Shown: positions 1 through 9,210, numbered from the stretch's first letter. The stretch: DNA of 64,000 bases from Candidatus Omnitrophota bacterium (GCA_041650805.1 JBAZKM010000005.1:62001-126000); one strand, 5' to 3'. Notes: generated by a model not told the origin, from the letters alone. Numbers and translations are program-made.

Positions 1-756
1 TTCAGGGAGGCGCTCCGCTGCGGCGCGGAGGTCTTTCACAACCTGAAGAAGATATTGCACGACAGGAAACTCTCTACCGCCGTAGGAGACGAGGGAGGGT
101 TTGCGCCGGACCTCAAGTCGAACGAAGAGGCGGTGGAGGCGATACTGGCGGCGATCGACAGGGCCGGATATAAGGCGGGCAAAGATGTCGCGATCGCGCT
201 CGACCCGGCGGCGAGCTCGTTCTACGAGAACGGCAAATATATCTTAGAGGCCGAAGAGAAGAGGGAGAATTCCAGCAAGGATATGGTGGAGTTCTATTCC
301 CGGTGGGTATCGAAGTATCCCATCGTCTCCATAGAAGACGGCCTCGCGGAAGACGACTGGGACGGCTGGAAGGCGCTGACAGAAAAACTGGGGAAGTCCA
401 TACAGCTTGTAGGCGATGATCTCTTCGTCACAAATACGAAACGCCTCAAGATGGGAATAGACCGGAAGGTGGCGAATTCGATCCTGATAAAGGTGAACCA
501 GATAGGGACGCTGACCGAGACGCTGGAAGCGATAGCGATGGCTAAGAAGGCCGGGTATACGGCGGTCGTGTCCCACCGCTCGGGCGAGACCGAAGACACC
601 ACCATCGCGCATCTTGTGGTGGCGGTCAACATGGGCCAGATAAAGACAGGCTCCGCCTGCAGGTCGGAAAGGATATGTAAGTACAACGACCTTCTCCGCA
701 TCGAGGAAGGGCTCGGTAAAAAAGCGGTATACGGGAAGGCAATTTGGCGAAAATAA
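1..756 (+). CDS. eno: Enolase, C-terminal part (5' end outside window)
   Basis: Enolase converts 2-phosphoglycerate to phosphoenolpyruvate in glycolysis and is cytosolic. The reading frame is open from base 1, so the gene begins before the window; about 251 residues are visible of a usual ~430. Seen in order: GDEGGF at fragment residues 29-34 (catalytic Glu), SIEDGLAEDDW (metal ligands), LVGDDLFVTN, IKVNQIGTLTET (catalytic Lys) and VSHRSGETED, then IKTGSACRSERICKYN, where the family usually has GAPCRSER. The end overlaps the following small gene by 13 bp, so the two are probably translated together. Identity is certain from the motifs; the missing N-terminal part cannot be judged. Confidence 0.97.
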   Translation, partial: FREALRCGAEVFHNLKKILHDRKLSTAVGDEGGFAPDLKSNEEAVEAILAAIDRAGYKAGKDVAIALDPAASSFYENGKYILEAEEKRENSSKDMVEFYSRWVSKYPIVSIEDGLAEDDWDGWKALTEKLGKSIQLVGDDLFVTNTKRLKMGIDRKVANSILIKVNQIGTLTETLEAIAMAKKAGYTAVVSHRSGETEDTTIAHLVVAVNMGQIKTGSACRSERICKYNDLLRIEEGLGKKAVYGKAIWRK

Positions 757-1007
757 AGGGAAAGGTACTCTTCGCGATCATAGTCCTTGCAGTGATATTC
801 CTGCCGCCGTTCGCGAAGTATCAGGAGTTGAGGTACAGGAATAAGAAGCTCGAGAACGAGCTGATCGAGATGAAGAGAGAGGCGAGGCGGCTTGAGATGG
901 AGAAACTGCGCCTCGAGACCGATATCACCTACGTCGAAAAGAAGGCGCGCGAGAAGATAGGCGTCGTGCGTAAGGGCGAGATAGTCCTCAAAGAGTCGCC
1001 TAAGTAA
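744..1007 (+). CDS. FtsB/DivIC-like septum formation initiator
   Basis: An 87-residue protein with one N-terminal membrane helix (about residues 7-22, rich in I, V, L and F), followed by a charged coiled coil (residues 25-70, many E, K and R with Leu spacing) and a short tail containing GVVRKGEIVLKE. This is the layout of FtsB/DivIC, bitopic divisome proteins acting at the cytoplasmic membrane. The start is TTG at 744, inside the end of eno; no later start leaves the membrane helix intact. A position directly after eno is common for this family. The call rests on architecture and context rather than on catalytic motifs. Confidence 0.8.
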   Translation: MAKIKGKVLFAIIVLAVIFLPPFAKYQELRYRNKKLENELIEMKREARRLEMEKLRLETDITYVEKKAREKIGVVRKGEIVLKESPK

Positions 1008-1009
1008 GC

Positions 1010-1044
1010 TGTCAGCTATCAGCCGTCAGCTTTCAGCTAAAAGC
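1010..1044. repeat. Heptameric tandem repeat, consensus NNTCAGC
   Basis: Five consecutive 7-bp units TGTCAGC, TATCAGC, CGTCAGC, TTTCAGC, TAAAAGC fill the space between the stop codon at 1005-1007 and the terminator. The last unit is degenerate. This is one of seven heptamer loci in the window. Confidence 0.85.
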
Positions 1045-1051
1045 AAAAAAG

Positions 1052-1084
1052 AAGGGGAAGCTTATTCGGCTTCCCCTTTTAAAA
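1052..1084. terminator. Bidirectional intrinsic terminator
   Basis: A perfect 10-bp stem AAGGGGAAGC (1052-1061) / GCTTCCCCTT (1069-1078) with a 7-nt loop. On the plus strand it is followed by TTTT; on the minus strand the tract is TTCTTTTTT. It sits 1 bp from the CCA end of the minus-strand initiator tRNA and after the eno/ftsB unit, so it probably ends both transcripts. Confidence 0.85.
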
Positions 1085-1161
1085 TGGTAGCGGGGCTCCG
1101 ATTCGAACGGAGGACCTCAAGGTTATGAGCCTTGCGAGCTACCAGGCTGCTCTACCCCGCA
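1085..1161 (-). tRNA. Initiator tRNA-fMet (CAU)
   Basis: A 77-nt cloverleaf with encoded CCA. Read on the minus strand the D-arm region GAGCAGCCTGGTAGCTC is the bacterial initiator form, the anticodon loop is CTCATAA, and the T-arm is CTCCG TTCGAAT CGGAG. Position 1 (U) cannot pair with position 72 (U), which matches the unpaired 1-72 position of initiators. The anticodon stem is CAAGG/CCTTG, so pair 29-41 is A:U and the usual three consecutive G:C pairs are reduced to two. Confidence 0.93.
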
Positions 1162-1172
1162 ATGTGTATTGT

Positions 1173-1200
1173 ATTATACAGACCTACCCGAAAAAATCAA
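1173..1200 (-). promoter_or_regulatory. Promoter of tRNA-fMet
   Basis: On the minus strand TTGATT, a 16-nt spacer and TATAAT. The predicted start lies about 5 nt upstream of the tRNA 5' end, which fits a short processed leader. Confidence 0.7.
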
Positions 1201-1282
1201 GCAAAATTTTACAATAAATCCCCGCATTCTAACCAGGTTAGATATGGCAGGTTAGGAATGAAAAAATGCAGCTGGCTTTCTC

Positions 1283-1310
1283 TTGACTTAACGTCATTCT
1301 GTAGTATACT
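1283..1310 (+). promoter_or_regulatory. Promoter of giant protein 1
   Basis: TTGACT (1283-1288), 16-nt spacer, TATACT (1305-1310), about 48 bp before the ATG at 1358. The remaining part of 1201-1282 shows no gene or structure that I can support. Confidence 0.7.
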
Positions 1311-1357
1311 TATCAGGTTATCTTTAAAGAAGAATTATCACGTAATATGAACATAAT

Positions 1358-4300
1358 ATGACAATGCGAAATAAGTCCACAGTCCACAGTCCACAGTCCA
1401 CAAATATACTAGCGTATCGCTGGGCTAAAAAGCCCCTTGCGGCTTTTGTCGCGGGGGTCTTTCTCTTTACAGGTACCTTTGGCTATGCCGGGGATAGCCT
1501 CTCGCCCTCATTACGTTCCAGGATGGCCGGGTTCCAGGAGAAGTTCCTGGCCGGGGAGGTCCTGTTGTCCCATAAACGTGTCAATGAATATATAGAGAAC
1601 GCTTTCGCGGGCGGGGCGGCAAAGAGGGATGGGGAGACGATCGGGATCGGTAGTAGCAAATTTTACAGAGCCGGGCAGCTCGAATTCAACGAAGCAGAGG
1701 TCGTCTCCGTACCCGGACTGCTGGCAAAGGCGCGTCAGCCCGCGCATGTAGGGCTCGGCCGGGCCGCCGGCAGACCGACCATATACCTGGATGGCGGGTT
1801 ATATTATGATGAGGACCTGCGGCGGCACGAGGTCGACGAAGTGGTCCAATGGGAACTCTTACGGGGCAAGCTCAATTTGAGACCGCACCAGATGCGGCAA
1901 TGGATCCTCGACCATTTTGACCTTCCCGATGAAGATCTGAAGGGCACCGAATATGAAAGATCGGCCCCGGAACTTACCTCCGCCGCGATCGCAAGGAAAT
2001 TCCACGAACGGTCGCATCGATTTCCGAAGCGCCTGTATAAAGAGGGAGCAAAAGAGATGGATTTTGCCACGATGTTAGCCCTCTACGATGAGGCGGAAGA
2101 AGAGAAGGACGTCAACATCGCCTCGCATGAGGCCGGGCCGTCGAAAGAGGCGGTCTTCGAATCGCTCCTCGACTTTTATAAGAGCAAGGATGATCCGTCC
2201 CGCAGGGCGGGCGTCATCAGGTATCTCGGCCAGGCAGACCCGGACGTGGTCGCCGAGGCGATAGTAGACGTCCTGAACTTCATGGGCCGCCTCTACATGG
2301 ACCGGCTCAGCCGTTTCTCGGAGGCAGGGCTGGAACGGGACGGGGTGCAGGACGCGGCGGATACGCTGAGCCAGAGCCCCAATATACACGTGACCGTGAA
2401 TTACCACTACCAGTACCTGGACTATACGGAGAATTATCAGCGCGATCTCGCGTCTCTGTTCGATGCCTGGTTCCATATAACATCGAGCGAAGAGCTTTCG
2501 AATTTCCGCATATTCGTCAAGGAACAGCAGACGATATTCCTGCGCCTTCTTCCCGAACTGGGCGAAGGCTTCATGTCGGCGTTCCTCCTCAACAGGGAGG
2601 AAAAGTACTACCTGGCCAATACTGCCGGCGTGAGCGTCCGCACACCCGCAGAAGAGTGGGATGATAACATGGTCAATCTTATAAGGCCGGACCACGCGCG
2701 CTGGATGGAAACGATAGATAAGAGTGCGGCCGACCCCATGGTGGGGTACGGCTCATGCGGCCACTATTTCCTTGGCGCGCTCATGGAACTGGAGGACCCG
2801 GATCACCTGTTGGTCGCAGACAGGGCACCCTCGCAGCTTGTGAATATGTTCCTGCGCCGTCCCGGGGGCAGGATGCCGATGATGATATTGGGACGCCTTA
2901 TCGGATTCCTGATCAGAGCGGGAGACCCGCGCGGCGAATCTTCGGCAGACGGTGCCAGTTTCCAGGAGCTCGGGCTTGACAGGGAGACGGGAGAGAGGTT
3001 CGTGTCCGAATTGGAACGCCTGATCGACACATCGGAAGACCCATTCCTGGTACGTGACGCGCTCACCTCATATTTCTACGTACGGGAGGTCCCGGAAGAC
3101 CGGAAATACGAGCGGCTGTTGAAGGTCATAGAGAGGGCGGCCTCTTCCACCGATGACATAAGAAGAAGGTGCTGGTTTGCCGCCAGGATATTACCGATAC
3201 TGTCATACCCCGTACTCACCCGGCGCATGCAAGGCCTTCACTATCGCCTTGGCCGGTTTACCGAGCGTATTTTATATGAGACAGGGGATGAGGCTATAGC
3301 GCATCTTCAGGGCGAAGGCCCGCGCCTGACCGATACCGAATATGCCATATTTAATACGATCGCCCATCCCGCCGTCAAAGGCCCCGCGCTATTTGTAGAT
3401 AAGGACGGCACCGTCCGTGAGCTCGATCAGGCCGAGCATGACCTCTTGAACACGGCGCTCAGGGGGCTCGTATTCGGTCCGTCGCCGATAGCCCCTCTCG
3501 ATGAGACCGCCGCAAGGCGCCTCATAGGAGAGGAACTGTACGCTTCTATGCAGAGGACCGGCCCGCCCGTCTCGGCCTACGTCATAGATGACGATGAATT
3601 GACCGTACTATTGCCATACGAATATATCTACCTCGCCGAAGGCCTCATCACCCACGCCGGGACGTTCAAAGGAAGGGCCCATAACCTCTTCATCCCGCGC
3701 TCGATATATGAAACCCTGCTCAAACCCGAGCATGCCGGAGATCTCGAGAACTGGCGAAAGCACGAGGTCGGACACCTCTTACACCGCGACGCCGACATCA
3801 CACCCGACGCAGCCGAAGCCGATTCCGCAAGGCGGATACTGGAAGAGAGGGTAGTGAAGAATACGCTCGATATGCGGCCCATAAAGAGCGGCCTCATGGG
3901 CGGGCGTTTTGTCGGGCTTGCCATGGCGACGAAGGAACTGCTCAATCCCGATAACAGGCCTATCAGGGTCCTGAGCGGGGCATCGGGCAGCGACGTTTCC
4001 GATCTCTTTCTCTCTACGAATGCCGCCGTTACGGTGCTTGTCGATTCCCTCAATTTTGAGCCGTACAGAAGGGGCAAAGGTTATAATTTTGACATACATG
4101 ATAGATACCTGGAGCATAAACGCAGGAGGGGTTTTATTTACGGGAGCCACATGAGCAAGACGCCGGTATTGAACGGCATCATCGGGGAACTTTCGATGAT
4201 GGGTGTGGCAGGTGAAGAGATCGAAGAGATAAAGGACGATTGGGCCAGAATATGTAACGGAGACCATAGTACAAAACGGTTGTCCCGGGAAGGTATGGAC

Positions 4301-6583
4301 TCCGGCAGATTCGCTTACAGGATAAGATTTGACTGGGCATATCCGGGAGAGGACCCCAAAGAGAGAGAGGTAATATATATTCAGGAAAATATGGAGTATA
4401 TAAGAGACAGTATGCCTGCTATACGACGCATGGCAGGGGGCGGCCTGGATGGATATTATCAGAGGGCCGCGCAGAATCTGCCGAAGTCCTACAACAGATA
4501 TATAGGCGATGTCGCCTCCGCGATAACTGCTAATGGATTTATCGCAACGGATGATCACGATAATGACGGGATGGACCATTCGGTGCTGAAGATGGCGGCT
4601 ATCCGTTATATGGGTTTTCGGTCAAGGCCTCCGTCAGCTGAAATGAAAAGATGGGCCGGACTGGTCAGGACATCAGCCGGCGCATACGCTGACGGCTATG
4701 GCTGGGAGATATCCATAGCGTTAAAGACGGATGACGCGGAACCCGGCAAAGTACCCGTCTTTACCCGGACCGACAGAGGACATATGGCCGATCTTGTGGA
4801 AGCGGCAGGGAAAAAGATCGAAAGAGGCGAACTGGATGCCCGGTTGCCGGTGGTGGCAAGGATAGTGGCAGGAGACGGGAGGGTCATAGCGACCGCTGCA
4901 AGAAAAACCCTGGACAGGCCCACTAAATACGGGGTCAAGGCAGTCCACGCGGAGATAGCGGCGATACGCGAGGCAGAGGCGGCGGGTTTCTCCGATTGGA
5001 GAAATGCCACGCTCTATGTCAACATCGATTCATGTTATATGTGTTCCAGGGCGATCACGGAATTCTATCATTTTAAGAGGGTCGTCTACGGGGTAGAGGA
5101 CCCGACGACGGCCGATCATAACCGCAACAGGGACGGATACGGGGATAACGGGGTCGAATTGACGGGGTGTGACGATCCCGAAATAAGAGGAAGGATCTAC
5201 GCGATGTTCGAAGAGGCCTTTAGAGGAGGCGTACGCGACATCGCCTTGCACGAACATATAGTTCTGCACGAGAAGAGGGTCATAAAACATTTCAGAGAGG
5301 AGTTCGATCTCCTGGTACGGCGCCTCGACCAGGAAGGCCAGGTGGCCGTATTCGATGCCGACCTCTGGGCCCGGAATAGAGGCAACACGGAGGCAGAAGG
5401 TATGCTCCTGCGCCATCTCGAGTGGTTCAAGCAGGACCTAAACCCGGCGAAAGGACACCTTGTCGTCTTGACGGGCACGGAGGAGAATTGTGCGGCGGCA
5501 AAAGAACGCCTGATCGGAGACGGCCTCTTTGACGACCTGGCTATAGTGATGGGAGGGGCCTCGGCGCCTTCCGAACGTCTCGCCGCATCCGGCGAAGCGG
5601 ACGAAGACGCGAACGGCTCGCCGGCCGGGCTCCTGAACAGGATCTCGAGGAGCGACGAGCTGATGAAGATGGCGTTAAATAAAGACGACGGGCTTGAAGC
5701 GGCGTATGCAGCCCGGGCAGGGGCGTATCATGCCGGGACGACGCGGTCAGAGTTCTATATATTGAGGGATATCGGGGTGTTCGTACCGGTAAAAGGCAAA
5801 CGCGGCTACTATCGATTCTCGGATATGATGATAGGATACGATGAAAAAGGGAATATCGATCCCAATTATACCCGGACGATGATAAATGCGGTCAAGGATA
5901 TACGCTACCAGGTCGCCAAAAGAGGCACGGACCGGCCGCTCTATCGCGGGGATATCCCGGAAGATAAGAGGCCGGTCGTGAGAGAGCTCGTCAGGATGAC
6001 TGTCATAAACCAGGCGAGGGATAAGTTCATGCCCGCAGTCGAGGAGAATAAGACGCTCTGGCATGTCATAGAGAGCGATGTGATACCCGTGGACCAGCGT
6101 GCAAGCATCGTCACGGCTTTGAATAAATGGTCACGGGAGTCGGATCTCCGCGAAAAGATACGGATATTGAACGACGGGGAGAGATTGACCGATGTGATAG
6201 CGGATATCAGGAAAGACCCGAATGCCGTCGTCGATGTCGCGCTCAGCGACGAAAGTCACACGGATCAGTTACCGGATGATAAGGCGATAAAGATGCTGGT
6301 CTTCAGGAGCGGCTCCAATTTCATCCAGCTGGAAGGCGTGCTCGATGCGCTGAGGGCCCTGCACAACACCGACCGGCAGGCGGTCATAAACGATCTATTG
6401 CGTATATATTCACGTATGGCCGGGGAATCTTACCGGGGAGATATACCGCCGCCCGATCTGTTAGATGATCCGAGGGACTTTGCCCGCCGCTTCATATTCA
6501 ACCTGCCGCCCGCCACGGCCGTCCCGGCCGATGACATACCCAAGATGAACGAACGGCTCTTACAGCTCCTCAGGGCCGCATAA
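1358..6583 (+). CDS. Giant multidomain exported protein with HExxH and cytidine-deaminase-like modules
   Basis: A 1741-residue protein of no single recognisable family. After the start come residues encoded by a 7-bp repeat, then a signal-like segment (about residues 22-44: KKPLAAFVAGVFLFTG). HEVDE is at 157-161 and a KHEVGHLLH stretch with HExxH at 802-806 suggests a metallopeptidase-like zinc site. Residues about 865-905 look like a nucleotide- or SAM-binding Rossmann edge (VLSGASGSD ... VTVLVD), which is weak. HAE at 1197-1199 and SCYMC with cysteines 1226 and 1229 form the zinc triad of the CMP/dCMP deaminase fold. FDADLW at 1332-1337 resembles a HAD Asp-x-Asp motif. The C-terminal ~400 residues are unassigned. 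There is no clear Shine-Dalgarno before either ATG (1358 or 1364). Its 3' end is 2 bp from the convergent decarboxylase. Multidomain exported giants of this style are, as far as I know, typical of Omnitrophota; the function is unknown. Confidence 0.85.
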   Translation: MTMRNKSTVHSPQSTNILAYRWAKKPLAAFVAGVFLFTGTFGYAGDSLSPSLRSRMAGFQEKFLAGEVLLSHKRVNEYIENAFAGGAAKRDGETIGIGSSKFYRAGQLEFNEAEVVSVPGLLAKARQPAHVGLGRAAGRPTIYLDGGLYYDEDLRRHEVDEVVQWELLRGKLNLRPHQMRQWILDHFDLPDEDLKGTEYERSAPELTSAAIARKFHERSHRFPKRLYKEGAKEMDFATMLALYDEAEEEKDVNIASHEAGPSKEAVFESLLDFYKSKDDPSRRAGVIRYLGQADPDVVAEAIVDVLNFMGRLYMDRLSRFSEAGLERDGVQDAADTLSQSPNIHVTVNYHYQYLDYTENYQRDLASLFDAWFHITSSEELSNFRIFVKEQQTIFLRLLPELGEGFMSAFLLNREEKYYLANTAGVSVRTPAEEWDDNMVNLIRPDHARWMETIDKSAADPMVGYGSCGHYFLGALMELEDPDHLLVADRAPSQLVNMFLRRPGGRMPMMILGRLIGFLIRAGDPRGESSADGASFQELGLDRETGERFVSELERLIDTSEDPFLVRDALTSYFYVREVPEDRKYERLLKVIERAASSTDDIRRRCWFAARILPILSYPVLTRRMQGLHYRLGRFTERILYETGDEAIAHLQGEGPRLTDTEYAIFNTIAHPAVKGPALFVDKDGTVRELDQAEHDLLNTALRGLVFGPSPIAPLDETAARRLIGEELYASMQRTGPPVSAYVIDDDELTVLLPYEYIYLAEGLITHAGTFKGRAHNLFIPRSIYETLLKPEHAGDLENWRKHEVGHLLHRDADITPDAAEADSARRILEERVVKNTLDMRPIKSGLMGGRFVGLAMATKELLNPDNRPIRVLSGASGSDVSDLFLSTNAAVTVLVDSLNFEPYRRGKGYNFDIHDRYLEHKRRRGFIYGSHMSKTPVLNGIIGELSMMGVAGEEIEEIKDDWARICNGDHSTKRLSREGMDSGRFAYRIRFDWAYPGEDPKEREVIYIQENMEYIRDSMPAIRRMAGGGLDGYYQRAAQNLPKSYNRYIGDVASAITANGFIATDDHDNDGMDHSVLKMAAIRYMGFRSRPPSAEMKRWAGLVRTSAGAYADGYGWEISIALKTDDAEPGKVPVFTRTDRGHMADLVEAAGKKIERGELDARLPVVARIVAGDGRVIATAARKTLDRPTKYGVKAVHAEIAAIREAEAAGFSDWRNATLYVNIDSCYMCSRAITEFYHFKRVVYGVEDPTTADHNRNRDGYGDNGVELTGCDDPEIRGRIYAMFEEAFRGGVRDIALHEHIVLHEKRVIKHFREEFDLLVRRLDQEGQVAVFDADLWARNRGNTEAEGMLLRHLEWFKQDLNPAKGHLVVLTGTEENCAAAKERLIGDGLFDDLAIVMGGASAPSERLAASGEADEDANGSPAGLLNRISRSDELMKMALNKDDGLEAAYAARAGAYHAGTTRSEFYILRDIGVFVPVKGKRGYYRFSDMMIGYDEKGNIDPNYTRTMINAVKDIRYQVAKRGTDRPLYRGDIPEDKRPVVRELVRMTVINQARDKFMPAVEENKTLWHVIESDVIPVDQRASIVTALNKWSRESDLREKIRILNDGERLTDVIADIRKDPNAVVDVALSDESHTDQLPDDKAIKMLVFRSGSNFIQLEGVLDALRALHNTDRQAVINDLLRIYSRMAGESYRGDIPPPDLLDDPRDFARRFIFNLPPATAVPADDIPKMNERLLQLLRAA
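1374..1401. repeat. Heptameric tandem repeat AGTCCAC x4, inside a coding sequence
   Basis: Four perfect copies of AGTCCAC lie between the start codon and the signal segment of giant protein 1 and are translated (STVHSPQST). The 28-bp length is not a multiple of three, so gain or loss of one unit would shift the reading frame. Confidence 0.95.
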
Positions 6584-6585
6584 TC

Positions 6586-7740
6586 CTATTTATTGATATG
6601 AACTACTCTCGCCGGAGGGAAGCCGTTGAAGTGCGTTGAGGAGGCGAGGCTGTACGCCCCTATGTTCTCCGCGTAGAGGAGGTCGCCTATCTCGAGTTCC
6701 GGCAGTTCCTCGGCGACCGAGATCGTGTCCAGCGCGTCGCAGGTCGGGCCGAAGACGGCACATATCTTCTTCTCGCCGTCCTTGAACGACCTTATCGGAT
6801 ATATGCAGTGGTCGAAGAGGATGCCGGAGAAGGTGTGGTATATCCCGTCATCTATGTAGTAGCAGGTCTTGCCGTCGCGGACCGCCTTGCCTATGATCTT
6901 TGCCACGAGCGTGCCGGCATTAGCCACCATGAAGCGCCCCGGCTCCGCCAGTATCTCGATATCCTTTGGGAACATCCTGTCTATCTCGGTATTAAGTTTC
7001 CTCGCCAGCGTCTTGAAGGCCTTCACCTTACTGTTGTACTTGACGGGGAACCCGCCTCCTATATCGAGTATCTTTATCTTGTGGCCGCGCGATTCCGACT
7101 CTTTGAATATGGAGGCGGAGAGCTGCAGGGCCTGCATATAATTCTCGAAGTTGTTGCACTGGCTTCCTACGTGGAAGCTTATACCCTCGACGACGAGGCC
7201 CATATTGAACGCCTCGAGTATCAGGTCGACCGCCTCTCCGGGGTCGGCCCCGAACTTCGAAGAGAGCTCCACCATAGAACCGGTATTCGGCACCTTTATC
7301 CTCAATACGACGCCGGCGTGCGGGCAGAATTTCTTTATCTTCTTCAATTCCTCTATATTGTCGTATGTCACGAGCGGCTTGTAAGGGTCGAGCTCGCGCA
7401 GCGTCTCTTCCTGCTTTATCGTATTGGCGTAGATTATCTTGTCCCAGATGAAGTCCTGCCGTTCCTTGTCCGGGAGGCGTTTTATATTCTCATATACGAT
7501 CATGAACTCCGGGAACGACGCCACGTCGAAGCTCGCGCCGAGCGAATAGAGCGTCTTCACGATCTCCGGGTTCGAATTTGCCTTCACGGCATAGTATGCC
7601 TGGACGCGGGGCATGCTCTCCTTGAACTCCCCGTAGTTCTGTCTTATCTTTTCATGGTCTATGACGAATACCGGGGTGCCGTTCTTTTTTGCTATCTCCT
7701 GAAGATGGGCCGGGGGGATATCCTTTTCGCCGTTTTTCAT
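6586..7740 (-). CDS. Fold-III PLP decarboxylase (ornithine/lysine type)
   Basis: Decarboxylates ornithine (or lysine) to putrescine (or cadaverine) in the cytosol, feeding the homospermidine synthase upstream. 384 residues, the usual length. Motifs: YYAVKANSNP (PLP-binding Lys, near residue 53), FHVGSQ, ILDIGGGFP (phosphate-binding glycines), AEPGRFMVANAG, YYIDDGIYHTFSGILFDH, and GPTCDALD carrying the Cys-Asp pair typical of ornithine decarboxylases. The last points away from diaminopimelate decarboxylase. The start ATG at 7740 is preceded by AAGGAGAGGCG. It follows hss by 18 bp and is probably transcribed from the hss promoter. Ornithine versus lysine preference and carboxynorspermidine activity cannot be excluded from sequence alone. 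Confidence 0.88.
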   Translation of the reverse strand: MKNGEKDIPPAHLQEIAKKNGTPVFVIDHEKIRQNYGEFKESMPRVQAYYAVKANSNPEIVKTLYSLGASFDVASFPEFMIVYENIKRLPDKERQDFIWDKIIYANTIKQEETLRELDPYKPLVTYDNIEELKKIKKFCPHAGVVLRIKVPNTGSMVELSSKFGADPGEAVDLILEAFNMGLVVEGISFHVGSQCNNFENYMQALQLSASIFKESESRGHKIKILDIGGGFPVKYNSKVKAFKTLARKLNTEIDRMFPKDIEILAEPGRFMVANAGTLVAKIIGKAVRDGKTCYYIDDGIYHTFSGILFDHCIYPIRSFKDGEKKICAVFGPTCDALDTISVAEELPELEIGDLLYAENIGAYSLASSTHFNGFPPARVVHINK

Positions 7741-7758
7741 CGCCTCTCCTTGATATAT

Positions 7759-9210
7759 TTAAGGTTTGAAGAGAAAATTATGGAAGCACCAGAGATTCTT
7801 CTTGTCCGGGTACGCCGCGGTGTTCTCTTTGAAGAATACGCGGTAGTTCAATAAGGGTGTCCAGGAGTAAGGTTTAGAGACAAATTTGCCGAGGTACGGC
7901 TTCGCGATAGCGAGGACATGATCATGCGGCAGGTCGTCCGGGGCGCATATGCCCTTCCGCGGGTTCTCTATCATCCACATGACCGCCGAGACGACGCCTA
8001 TAGCCACCTGCATCGTCGTGGCGTTCTGGTGCCCGACGAGACGCCTCGACTCCCCGATGCTGAGGATGCTCCCCGTCCACCATGAGCTATAACGGTGTCC
8101 CATGAGGAGCGCCCCGAGCGTGTCGGCGCCGGTCGTGATCTCATCGTTCATGATCCTGCACTTCGGCTGAAGTTCGTAATTCCTGCAGCGGAGCTCATAC
8201 AAGGAAGAGAGGCTTTCGTGGCACGGCATGTAGGCGTAGTGGACGGTCGGCCTGTAGACGGCCTTCCCGTTCTTCCATACGGTCAGCTTATCGGATATGG
8301 AGAACGCCTCCCCGTGGCGTATGACCATGCCGATGATCTCCTGGTCCGGTATCCATGACCTGACCCACGTATTGATACCCATCTGCGACAGGAATATCTG
8401 ATTTCCGGGGCCGTGGGGAGGGATGTTGGCCAGCGCGGGGAGCTTCTTCTCATGTGTTCCCCATCCGAGCTCGGCAGGGGATATGCCTTCCTCCCTGAAC
8501 CCTTCGATGCTCCATGTCCCGACGAACTCATCCACTTCCTTGGGCCTGTCGGTTATCTGGGTGTCGCGCTCGCTGCAGTGTATGACCTTTATCCCGAGCT
8601 TCATGGCAAGATGCGAAAAATTCTTTTCCCGGACGAGGCGCTCGACGGCATTCGTCTCCTTCTTCGGCGCGCCCTTCTCCCTCAGCAGCTTTTCCGCTAT
8701 ATCGAGGATACCCTGTTTTGTGAAATGGGATATCAATCCCGGGTTGGCGCCGTGGTCTATCACGGCGCTCGTGGAATCTGCGCCGTTCCATTTAGAGATG
8801 ACGTCGCGTATCAGCATCTGCCTGTAATAGAGCGACTTTTCGTAAGGGCTCTTATTGTGGATATCGGCATACGGGTCCCAAACCTCGACGGAGGTGTTGA
8901 CGTAGAGGACCTTATTGTCATGGCACCAGGTGAGTATCTCGATACAGTCGATATTCCAGGCGAGGTCTATGATGAGCCCGCCGGCGGAGACGTACTTCGA
9001 GAGTATCGTCGTCATGTTGAACGGCGTGATCTTCTCCTGGAAATATCTTATGCCCTTGTCTGTCCAGGGCTTCAGCGCCTTGCGGTAATCGATGAAATCT
9101 ATGACGGTTATATTCTTATACGGGATCTTGATGTTCTTCAGGAGGACCGGCAGCGTACATCTCGACACCGAGCCGTATCCGATTATCAGCACCTTATTAT
9201 TAAATACCAT
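7759..9210 (-). CDS. hss: Homospermidine synthase, copy 1
   Basis: NAD-dependent enzyme joining two putrescines (or putrescine and spermidine) into sym-homospermidine. 483 residues. The Rossmann motif LIIGYGSVSR is at the N-terminus, followed by DHGANPGLISHFT, FVGTWSIEG, SQMGINTWVRSW and the C-terminal HQNATTMQVAIGVVSAVMWM, all matching the bacterial family. A longer reading from 9240 is possible, but ATG 9210 is chosen: it has GGAGGG 5 nt upstream and 9240 lies inside the -10 box. It is the first gene of an operon with the decarboxylase. A paralogue of almost identical length occurs at about 55131-56579. Confidence 0.93.
   Translation of the reverse strand: MVFNNKVLIIGYGSVSRCTLPVLLKNIKIPYKNITVIDFIDYRKALKPWTDKGIRYFQEKITPFNMTTILSKYVSAGGLIIDLAWNIDCIEILTWCHDNKVLYVNTSVEVWDPYADIHNKSPYEKSLYYRQMLIRDVISKWNGADSTSAVIDHGANPGLISHFTKQGILDIAEKLLREKGAPKKETNAVERLVREKNFSHLAMKLGIKVIHCSERDTQITDRPKEVDEFVGTWSIEGFREEGISPAELGWGTHEKKLPALANIPPHGPGNQIFLSQMGINTWVRSWIPDQEIIGMVIRHGEAFSISDKLTVWKNGKAVYRPTVHYAYMPCHESLSSLYELRCRNYELQPKCRIMNDEITTGADTLGALLMGHRYSSWWTGSILSIGESRRLVGHQNATTMQVAIGVVSAVMWMIENPRKGICAPDDLPHDHVLAIAKPYLGKFVSKPYSWTPLLNYRVFFKENTAAYPDKKNLWCFHNFLFKP

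Noticed and set aside
1010..1044. CRISPR or IS-end interpretation of the heptamer repeats
   Set aside because: Unit length is 7 bp without spacers, and there are no transposase genes or target duplications nearby.
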